From: an uncultured Bacteroidales bacterium
GTDB taxonomy: Bacteria > Bacteroidota > Bacteroidia > Bacteroidales > UBA932
DNA length: 7,664 bases
Direction: 5' to 3'
NCBI GenBank assembly: GCA_934678915.1
Contig: CAKUSF010000101.1
Span: forward strand, 1 to 7,664
Shown here: one piece after another, positions 1 through 6,492 of the stretch
Layout: each line of letters opens with the position of its first letter
How positions within the stretch are numbered: the first letter of the stretch is position 1
Notes under the pieces: model-generated
Database searches by the model: none
Told to the model about the DNA's origin: nothing
What the model saw: the letters and a program-made list of their open reading frames with translations, nothing else
Position numbers and translations under genes: made by a program

Positions 1-5
1 GGTAA

Positions 6-37
6 CAAAGATAAGCATTTTATGGGCATTTTGAAAA
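6..37 (-). promoter_or_regulatory. Possible leftward promoter at the window edge
   Basis: Read on the minus strand, TATCTTTG (positions 13 down to 6) matches the Bacteroides -7 consensus TAnnTTTG exactly. Nineteen bases upstream of it lies TTTTC (37 down to 33), a weak stand-in for the -33 TTTG box. The expected transcription start is at or beyond the left edge, so the gene it would serve is not visible. If real, this makes the leader a divergent intergenic region. The match is short and AT-rich, so chance remains a serious alternative. Confidence 0.3.
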
Positions 38-137
38 GGAGAGCCCTCAAAGGGCTACAATTAAATCCAAAATAACGTTTGCGCACGGCAATCATTACAT
101 TTTTGTTAAAAATATTAGTTAAATTATTTTCAAAATG
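27..137. repeat. 11-base inverted repeat pair in the leader
   Basis: TTTTCAAAATG occurs on the + strand at 127-137 and, perfectly, on the minus strand at 37 down to 27. Each copy sits 23-24 bases (start to start) upstream of a TAnnTTTG box on its own strand, so each overlaps the expected -33 region of its promoter candidate. This could be a shared operator or only AT-rich coincidence. Between the copies lie the palindrome at 42-56 and an AT-rich stretch. Confidence 0.4.
42..56. repeat. 15-base perfect palindrome or small hairpin
   Basis: AGCCCT (42-47), loop CAA, AGGGCT (51-56) gives a perfect six-pair GC-rich stem in an otherwise AT-rich leader. On the + strand it is followed by ACAATTAAATCC, not a T run. 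On the minus strand it is followed by CTCCTTTTC, a poor T tract. It could be a weak terminator for a gene ending left of the window or an operator between two divergent promoters. The sequence does not decide between them. Confidence 0.45.
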
Positions 138-143
138 AAAATA
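125..143. repeat. AT-rich inverted repeat over the -33 region
   Basis: TATTTTC (125-131) and GAAAATA (137-143) are perfect seven-base inverted arms around AAAAT. The repeat covers the spot where the -33 element of the rightward promoter should be and ends seven bases before its -7 box. That is a sensible place for a regulator to bind, but the low complexity of the arms makes chance plausible. Confidence 0.35.
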
Positions 144-157
144 TATCACTACATTTG
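127..157 (+). promoter_or_regulatory. Likely promoter of the susC-like operon
   Basis: TACATTTG at 150-157 matches the Bacteroides primary-sigma -7 consensus TAnnTTTG. The -33 box is degenerate: TTTTC at 127-131, with an 18-base spacer instead of a clean TTTG. A weak -33 fits a promoter that needs an activator, as PUL promoters usually do. Transcription would start near 162-166, giving an untranslated leader of about 80 bases before the ATG at 244. It is the only good -7 match upstream of the first gene on this strand. Confidence 0.55.
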
Positions 158-187
158 CAGGGAACACTATTGACAGTTAGCCATTAT

Positions 188-200
188 TGTATTCAATACA
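188..200. repeat. 13-base palindrome in the presumed 5' UTR
   Basis: TGTATT (188-193), C, AATACA (195-200) is a perfect palindrome with a one-base centre. It lies downstream of the proposed transcription start and about 44 bases before the susC-like start codon. The direct repeat ATTATTG at 183-189 and 209-215 brackets it. The one-base centre suits a DNA-binding dimer better than an RNA hairpin. No known regulator site is recognised. Confidence 0.35.
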
Positions 201-243
201 CCGCAATGATTATTGTTTATCATCAAATATTTAACGAAATACT

Positions 244-3200
244 ATGACTGATCAATTAACAATGGGAAGACGGAGGATAGCTTTCATCCTGCTGGCCGCA
301 TTGTTGTCGGTTCCGTCTTTCGGAGCGTACGCAACTGTAGCCGACGCTAAGGAAAGCCCTGCCAACGTCACTGCCCAGGACAAGGTCACGGTCAAAGGTA
401 AGGTCATCGACGGCACGGGACAGCCAGTGCCGGGAGCGGCGATTCTCATCGCCGGGACCCAGACCGGAACCATGACCGACATCAATGGTTATTACTCAAT
501 CGAGGTCTCCGGACCGGGAGTCAAGCTGGAAGTCAGCAGTATGGGCTATAAAACCCAGATTGTGGCCGTACCGAAATCCCTGGAACTTAACATCTTCCTT
601 CAGGACGACGCCACAGAGCTGGATCAGGCTGTCGTGGTAGGTATGGGTCATCAGAGAAAGGCTTCCGTGATCGGAGCCATCTCCTCCGTGGCCAACACAG
701 AGCTTGAGATCCCTCAGAGAAACCTTACCAACGCCCTGGCCGGAAAGGTGGCTGGAGCCGTTATCGTCCAGAGAACCGGAGAGCCTGGTATGGACAACGC
801 CGAATTCTGGATTCGCGGCATCTCCTCGTTGAACTCCAGTGCCCCTCTGATCCTTGTCGATGGTGTCGAGCGCGAGATGTCCAACCTTGCCATCGAGGAG
901 ATCGAGACCATCTCCATTCTCAAGGACGCGTCAGCGACAGCGGTTTACGGTGTGCGAGCGGCGAACGGTGTCGTTCTCGTCACGACAAGAAAAGGTATAG
1001 CGCAGAAGCCACAGATCGACGTGAAGATCGAGGGCGGTATCTCCGAGCTTACGAACATGCCGAAGCTTCTGGACGGAGCCAACTACATGCGCCTGTACAA
1101 CGAAGCAAGCGGATCACAGGTCTTCACAGACGAGCAGATCGCCAAGACAGAGGCCCGCACCGATCCGTTTATGTACCCGAACGTGAACTGGTTCGATGAG
1201 TTGTTCACCCGTTGGTCCAACAACGAGCAGGCATCCCTCAGCATCCGAGGTGGTGGCGAGCGCGCAAGGTACTATGTGACAGCGGCCTACATCCGTGACA
1301 ACGGTAACCTTTACACCAGCCCGGACACTGACTACAGCACGAACATCCACGTCAAGAGGTATAACTTCCGTTCCAACATCGATTTGAACATCACCAAGTC
1401 CACGGTACTGTCCCTTGAGATCGGTGCGAATATGACGGACTCACATCAGCCAAGGCCAATCACGAAAAGTAATGCTTATCAGGCCCAGGCCTCCGAGTTG
1501 TTCAAAATGGCCTACAACCTTGATCCGATCTCGACACCTGTACGCGTTCCTATCGGGTATGATGATGAAGGCAACATCAAATGGGCATGGGGTGGTTCAA
1601 CAGGAAACAGCACGAACAACCCAGCCGAACGTCTTTTCGGTTCAGGCTACAACAAGACCTACCAAACGCAGATTATGTCTCAGATCATTGTAAAGCAAAA
1701 TCTTGATATGATCACGAAGGGGTTGAGTGCCAATATGTCATTTTCATACGACTTCAACATCAAATCCATTCAGGCTCGCGGAAAATATTCCTCCCGCTAT
1801 GCGATTCTTGGAGTTGACGACGAGACCGGTCTCTACAAGGTGACACAGACCTATGTCGGAGATGAATCCTTGAGTTTCGCCGCATCCACTACCGGAGACC
1901 GGGCCGACGAGTTAAAAGGACAGATAAACTATGACAGGAACTTCGCCGGAAAACACCGCGTTGGAGCTATGGCCATGTACTATCAGAGAAACTTTGTGAA
2001 CCTCTCCGCCAGTTCCTCGATATACTCCCTGCCTTACCGTAAGCAAGGTCTCGCTTTCCGAGCGACATACTCTTTCGACGACAGATATTTTGCAGAGTTC
2101 AACGCCGGATACAACGGTTCTGAAAACTTCGCCAAAGGCCAGCGTTTCGGTTTCTTCCCGGCAGGTGCCGTCGGTTACCTTGTCTCAAACGAACCATGGT
2201 GGACAAACATAAAGCCTTATGTCAATCACCTCAAACTCAGGGCATCCATGGGACTTGTGGGCTCAGATGTTCTGGCCACGGGACGTTTCGCATACCTCTC
2301 GACGTGGGGCTCAGGTCTTGGAGGGCATCGTTTCGGAGAGACCGCCAACTGGCTCGGAGGAGTCGGTGAGGATCAAGAAGGAATCGAGGACCTGACCTGG
2401 GAAAAAGGTCTTAAAAGAGACATCGGACTCGAAATCAAATTGTTCAACTCTTTGCTGTCATTCGATTTCGACTACTTCTATGAACACCGTTGGGACATTC
2501 TGATCCAGAGGAACACAATTCCTGGAGTAGCAGGACTGAACAAGGCTCCTCTTGCCAACATGGGCATTCTGGACAATCAGGGATTCGAATTCACAGGCGA
2601 ATTGAACCACCACATAGGCCCTGTAGGCTATCGCATTTACGGAAACTTCTCTTTCGCCCGCAACAACGTCATCGACAGCGACCAAGTCAAGACCGACAGT
2701 TGGCGTCTCGCCAAGGGTCATCCGCTGAATCAGAAGTTCGGCTACATCGCCTTGGGGTATTTCGCCGACCAGGACGAGATCGATCTCAGCCCATCTCAGT
2801 TTAATCTTCCCGATCTGGCCCCGGGTGACATCAAGTACCTGGATTACAACAAGGATGGGGTTGTTGATGACCACGATGTCGTGGCGATTGGCTATTCCAA
2901 CGTCCCTGAAATCAACTACGGCTTTGGTGCCCAGTTGACATGGAAGGGACTTGATTTGGGAGTGTTCTTCAGGGGGCAGGCCAACGTCACATACTCTCTC
3001 GGCGGCACTTTCTTCCCGTTCCATCGTGGAGTCAAGCAGGGCAACCTCTTCGAGAAAGCCCTTGACCGCTGGTCTCCGGAAAATCCAGATCCGGACGCCT
3101 TCTACCCAAGACTCACTGAATATCCGAACACGAACAACCAAAAGATGTCAACCAAAACCATATACGACGGTAGTCTTATCCGTCTGTCGGATGTAGAGGC

Positions 3201-3387
3201 GGGCTACACATTCAAGGGTGATTGGCTTCAGAGATTCGGCTGTCAGGCATTCAGGTTATACTTTGTAGGCAGCAATCTTTGGATGCACTCCGCTTGGGAT
3301 ATGTGGGATCCTGAGACCGGCTCAAGCGACGGTAGCAGTTACCCTCTTACACGCAAGTTCAACTTTGGCGTAAGGTTCACCTTCTAA
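244..3387 (+). CDS. SusC/RagA-family TonB-dependent outer-membrane transporter
   Basis: This is the glycan import channel of the locus: an outer-membrane beta-barrel that moves oligosaccharides into the periplasm using TonB energy, with the next gene's SusD-like protein as its lid. The 1047 residues are normal for the family. Visible in order are a signal peptide (RRR at 9-11, hydrophobic 12-22, probable cleavage near 30), a carboxypeptidase-regulatory-like Ig domain (about 48-121), a TonB-box/plug start (VVVGMGHQRK, 130-139), the plug (about 132-252) with the family signature around SILKDASATAVYG (224-236), and the barrel to the end, closing with an aromatic-rich last strand ending in Phe. 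A Ca-loop-like D-Y-N-K-D-G run lies at 867-872. There is no N-terminal STN domain, which argues against ECF-sigma/anti-sigma signalling. The ATG at 244 follows an in-frame TAA at 232. Met7 (262) is an alternative start giving a more typical signal peptide. The substrate is unknown. Confidence 0.96.
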   Translation: MTDQLTMGRRRIAFILLAALLSVPSFGAYATVADAKESPANVTAQDKVTVKGKVIDGTGQPVPGAAILIAGTQTGTMTDINGYYSIEVSGPGVKLEVSSMGYKTQIVAVPKSLELNIFLQDDATELDQAVVVGMGHQRKASVIGAISSVANTELEIPQRNLTNALAGKVAGAVIVQRTGEPGMDNAEFWIRGISSLNSSAPLILVDGVEREMSNLAIEEIETISILKDASATAVYGVRAANGVVLVTTRKGIAQKPQIDVKIEGGISELTNMPKLLDGANYMRLYNEASGSQVFTDEQIAKTEARTDPFMYPNVNWFDELFTRWSNNEQASLSIRGGGERARYYVTAAYIRDNGNLYTSPDTDYSTNIHVKRYNFRSNIDLNITKSTVLSLEIGANMTDSHQPRPITKSNAYQAQASELFKMAYNLDPISTPVRVPIGYDDEGNIKWAWGGSTGNSTNNPAERLFGSGYNKTYQTQIMSQIIVKQNLDMITKGLSANMSFSYDFNIKSIQARGKYSSRYAILGVDDETGLYKVTQTYVGDESLSFAASTTGDRADELKGQINYDRNFAGKHRVGAMAMYYQRNFVNLSASSSIYSLPYRKQGLAFRATYSFDDRYFAEFNAGYNGSENFAKGQRFGFFPAGAVGYLVSNEPWWTNIKPYVNHLKLRASMGLVGSDVLATGRFAYLSTWGSGLGGHRFGETANWLGGVGEDQEGIEDLTWEKGLKRDIGLEIKLFNSLLSFDFDYFYEHRWDILIQRNTIPGVAGLNKAPLANMGILDNQGFEFTGELNHHIGPVGYRIYGNFSFARNNVIDSDQVKTDSWRLAKGHPLNQKFGYIALGYFADQDEIDLSPSQFNLPDLAPGDIKYLDYNKDGVVDDHDVVAIGYSNVPEINYGFGAQLTWKGLDLGVFFRGQANVTYSLGGTFFPFHRGVKQGNLFEKALDRWSPENPDPDAFYPRLTEYPNTNNQKMSTKTIYDGSLIRLSDVEAGYTFKGDWLQRFGCQAFRLYFVGSNLWMHSAWDMWDPETGSSDGSSYPLTRKFNFGVRFTF

Positions 3388-3390
3388 ACG

Positions 3391-5427
3391 ATGAAAGCAA
3401 TGAAAAAATATCTTATACTGATCTCCTCGGCGATTCTCCTTATAGGGTGCAATTTTCTCGATAAGATGCCTGATGACATGAAAACCGAAGAGAAGGTCTG
3501 GACAAATCGAAACGAAGTTCTCTCCTATCTCACAAACATTTATGCTGTTCTGCCAGAGAAGAATTGCGTCGAATCAGACTGGGAAGGCCTTTGGCTCGGT
3601 CTCTCTGATGAATGCGACCTTCCCTGGAGTCCTTTCATAGCGCTCACATCCGGAAGCTGGGATCCTACCACTCCTACCAACAATGTCTGGGAAAGATATT
3701 ATAAGGCCATCAAGGCTAGCTTCAAGTTCGAGAACAATGTCGGACGGTGCAAGGAATTGGCAAACGATCTTAAGACCCGATACACTGGCGAAGCCATCTT
3801 CCTCAGAGGTTATTATTACTTTCTGCTTCTCCGCCAGTACGGCCCGGTCGTGTTGGTAAAAGAGGAACTGCCTCAAACTTCGGATTTCGGAAACATGCAA
3901 CGCGATTCATTCGATGATTGCGTCAATTATATTGTAGAATGCATGGACAAGGCTTACGAGCTTCTACCATATTCCTACAAATCCTCTGAGGTCAATCTAG
4001 GGCGTGCGACCAAAGTCGCCTGCAACGCAGTTAAAGCCCAGGTACTTCTTCTTGCGGCCTCCCCACAGTGGAACGGCAACTCCGACTACTACTCCCTTCT
4101 CCGCGACAGGGACGGAAACCCTCTTGTCGCCGGATCCTACGATGAGAGCAAATGGAAGAGGGCGGCTGATGCGGCGAAATCCGTGATCGACCTTGCCGAG
4201 AATCATCAGTCCGAGACTGGTCTTGGGCTATACTACGGGGATAAGAACGATGTCAATTCACCGGACTACAACCCATACAAGGCCTATTACAACATCGAGA
4301 TGACAGGATGGAACGAGGAGATCATCTTTGGCACAGTCCAGCAGACCAGAAGTGCCTGGAACGATTATCCTCCTCGATATGGCTATTTGTACCACACCCT
4401 GCCTGTAAACGGGAAGCATAAGTTCAATGGCGGCACCGCTCCTACCCTGCGGCTTGTAGACGCGTTCTACATGGAAAACGGGCGTGGCATCGAAGATCCG
4501 GAATCCGGTTATGTCGAAAGCGGATTCGCGACATCCAACGGTACTCATTACAATCCTGTCATTGACGGACAGCCAAGATTCGACGAGTCCACAGAAGATG
4601 GAAGAAAGGATCTTATCGATGACTTGAAGAAACTTGATAGTTGGGGACATGCCAAAGGGGATTGGAATATGTTTGCCAACCGTGAGCCACGTTTCTACGC
4701 GTCCATCAACTACAACCGCAGGGTACAGTTATTCTTCCCTACCGACAAGGAATGGATGAACGCTTTCAACAACCGCGAAGACCAACAGGACGGTTGGGGA
4801 CGTCTTGAACTGTATTACGGAGGGATGTCCAACAACGATAACGTCACATACTATCCACACAGCGGATTCCTAACACAAAAGAGGGTCATTCCTGGAGACT
4901 TCTCGAACCTGACATTCTCTAAAAATTACGTAACGGTCTACATCCGCTACGGAGAGATTCTTCTGGACTATGTGGAAGCCCTGAATGAATATGATCCTAC
5001 AAATCCTGACATCAAGAAGTACTGGGATCTCATTCGTCAAAGAGCCGGTCTGCCGAGCATATTCGACACATATCCGGAGATTGCGGGGGATAAGGACGCG
5101 CAGCGCAAATATATTCTCAGGGAGCGTCAGATCGAGTTGAACTTCGAAGGTGACCGTTTCTTCACCTGCCACCGACGCCTCCTTTGCCTTGACCCTTCCG
5201 CCAACACCGTGACAGCGAACGAGGTAGGAAAATTCGGTGATTATGGTCCTGTTTGGGGACTTTCCACTCGTGCCGGTGACCCTAAGACAAACAGTTTCAA
5301 GAGTACGGAATTCTACAAGAGGACAATCTTCGAGACACGAGAGTTCAAGAAGCAGTTCTACCTGTTCCCTATCCCTTACAAGGAAATCAACAATAGTCCG
5401 GGACTGACGCAGAATCCTTGGTGGTAG
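3391..5427 (+). CDS. SusD/RagB-family glycan-binding lipoprotein, long form
   Basis: This is a surface lipoprotein expected to cap the SusC-like barrel and bind the incoming glycan. The signal peptide ends in a lipobox (L-I-G-C, Cys20) followed by NFLDKMPDD, the usual SusD beginning. Family hallmarks are EAIFLRGYYYFLLLRQYG (134-151, the N-terminal SusD region), LRLVDAFYMENG (353-364), YGEILLDYVEALNE (520-533), LIRQRAGLP (547-555), ERQIELNFEGDRFF (578-591) and the terminal N-S-P-G-L-T-Q-N-P. At 678 residues it is longer than the usual 500-600, and the extra length seems to lie around 365-500, rich in Asp, Gly, Asn and aromatics. Only three bases separate it from the susC-like stop, so translation is probably coupled. 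Met4 (3400) is an alternative start. Fold and role are secure; the ligand cannot be predicted. Confidence 0.95.
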   Translation: MKAMKKYLILISSAILLIGCNFLDKMPDDMKTEEKVWTNRNEVLSYLTNIYAVLPEKNCVESDWEGLWLGLSDECDLPWSPFIALTSGSWDPTTPTNNVWERYYKAIKASFKFENNVGRCKELANDLKTRYTGEAIFLRGYYYFLLLRQYGPVVLVKEELPQTSDFGNMQRDSFDDCVNYIVECMDKAYELLPYSYKSSEVNLGRATKVACNAVKAQVLLLAASPQWNGNSDYYSLLRDRDGNPLVAGSYDESKWKRAADAAKSVIDLAENHQSETGLGLYYGDKNDVNSPDYNPYKAYYNIEMTGWNEEIIFGTVQQTRSAWNDYPPRYGYLYHTLPVNGKHKFNGGTAPTLRLVDAFYMENGRGIEDPESGYVESGFATSNGTHYNPVIDGQPRFDESTEDGRKDLIDDLKKLDSWGHAKGDWNMFANREPRFYASINYNRRVQLFFPTDKEWMNAFNNREDQQDGWGRLELYYGGMSNNDNVTYYPHSGFLTQKRVIPGDFSNLTFSKNYVTVYIRYGEILLDYVEALNEYDPTNPDIKKYWDLIRQRAGLPSIFDTYPEIAGDKDAQRKYILRERQIELNFEGDRFFTCHRRLLCLDPSANTVTANEVGKFGDYGPVWGLSTRAGDPKTNSFKSTEFYKRTIFETREFKKQFYLFPIPYKEINNSPGLTQNPWW

Positions 5428-5447
5428 AAACTTAAACATATTTAAAG

Positions 5448-6473
5448 ATGAAACGTTTATTCAGAACAATAATGATCATTGCGGCGGTAAGCCTCGGTGC
5501 CTCATCCTGTGACATTGAGAAGAAGTTCGACACCGAGATACCGCAGTACCCTCTGACACAGCTTGTCAAGTCAGCCACCGCCACTGCTGGCGAAGAGACG
5601 GTTGAAGGTGTGGTTGACAATGCGGCCCATACAATCACTTTTGTGTTCAACGACACAAAGGACTTCACTTCCACCGAGATCAAGTTCAACTTCCCAAACC
5701 GGGTGATACTCAAGGAAGGTGCCGTTGAGGAACTTACAACTGATTTGAATGCTGGAAAAACCTACACATTCGTTGTGAACAATCTGGAGGAGGATGTGAC
5801 ATACACCGTCATCGCCTACAAAGCGTCCATCGTACAGGTGGATCGCACGCAATGTTCAGTAATCACAGGTCTTGACGGAGACGCGGATCCTTCAAAACTT
5901 GAAACAGCCGCGTCAAACAACGGCTACGGCACAGGTTGCGCCTTCCTGTTTGACGGGAGGTGGTTAAGCAAAAAAGAAGGCTATACAGACGTGCACTATC
6001 AGTGTTTCGGCTGGGAAATGAGCAGCTTGAAAGGAAGTAATGGTGAGAACTTCGGAACAGCGTACACTGTTGATTTCGGTGCTCCGATGAGAGTCGCCAA
6101 GATGAGATTCCTGCCTTACAGGGCTTACTGTGAAAATGCCGCCGCTTTATATGAGATCTATGCGTGGACTTTGGACGGCGAACCGTCCGGAGACTGGTCC
6201 AACTGGCAGCTCATAGCCTCAGTGGATGATTCCGCCAAATGGAACATCATAAAGGAAATTGGGGCAGGAGAGACACATCCGCTGATCACAGAAGGCACGA
6301 CTGTTGACTTCGTGTATTCAGAGGTACCTCTCGCAAGATACTACAGAGTGAAGATTGTAAAGAACTTCTACGAGTATTACCAAGACAGGATGAGTTCAGA
6401 GTGGGCCAACAGAAAGTATTGGTACGATGTCTCCGAGCTTATGGTTTGGCGATATAATCTGGATGAGGAATAA
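5448..6473 (+). CDS. Surface lipoprotein with Ig-like (DUF5018-like) and discoidin-like (DUF5000-like) domains
   Basis: Probably an accessory surface glycan-binding protein of the PUL. The signal peptide (KRLFR, then hydrophobic 7-18) ends at a lipobox A-S-S-C (Cys21). The acidic residues that follow (DIEKKFDTE) suit export to the cell surface. Residues about 35-127 form a beta-rich domain with alternating hydrophobics and a VDNAAHTITFVF segment (56-67), resembling DUF5018/Ig-like modules. Residues about 135-336 look like a galactose-binding jelly roll of the F5/8 type C/DUF5000 kind: AFLFDGRW (165-172), AYTVDFGAPMRVAKMRF (205-221), then RYYRVKIVK (297-305) near the end. Four Cys (136, 164, 186, 228) lie in this half. 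No catalytic motif is seen. It starts 20 bases after the susD-like stop, and its A-rich upstream region has no Shine-Dalgarno sequence. Lipoprotein status is firm; the domain names are by resemblance. Confidence 0.85.
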   Translation: MKRLFRTIMIIAAVSLGASSCDIEKKFDTEIPQYPLTQLVKSATATAGEETVEGVVDNAAHTITFVFNDTKDFTSTEIKFNFPNRVILKEGAVEELTTDLNAGKTYTFVVNNLEEDVTYTVIAYKASIVQVDRTQCSVITGLDGDADPSKLETAASNNGYGTGCAFLFDGRWLSKKEGYTDVHYQCFGWEMSSLKGSNGENFGTAYTVDFGAPMRVAKMRFLPYRAYCENAAALYEIYAWTLDGEPSGDWSNWQLIASVDDSAKWNIIKEIGAGETHPLITEGTTVDFVYSEVPLARYYRVKIVKNFYEYYQDRMSSEWANRKYWYDVSELMVWRYNLDEE

Positions 6474-6492
6474 TCACGAATAATCATTGAAT

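Noticed and set aside
22..75. Seventeen-codon ORF on the + strand in the leader, whose frame is open back to position 1
   Set aside because: It spans the 42-56 palindrome, has no recognisable protein features and no visible start signal. It could be the tail of an upstream gene, but 24 lysine-rich residues are too little to support that.
105..130. Approximate direct repeat GTTAAA at 105 and 118 in the leader
   Set aside because: Only six bases match exactly within very AT-rich sequence, which is expected by chance.
170..198. TTGACA at 170-175 resembling an E. coli-type -35 box
   Set aside because: There is no good TATAAT at the right distance, and Bacteroidota use the TTTG/TAnnTTTG type. 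A better -7 box of that type lies at 150-157.
2458..3141. Long antisense open frame (227 codons) inside the susC-like gene
   Set aside because: It is the reverse shadow of a strongly conserved barrel region. The translation shows no recognisable domain or signal peptide.
3372..3383. AAGGT-TC-ACCTT inverted repeat at the end of the susC-like gene
   Set aside because: The loop is too short, no T run follows, and the sequence codes for the conserved last barrel strand. The next gene starts eight bases later, so a terminator makes no sense.
4870..5439. Antisense open frame of 189 codons over the end of the susD-like gene
   Set aside because: It lies opposite the best conserved SusD motifs, and its translation resembles no known protein.
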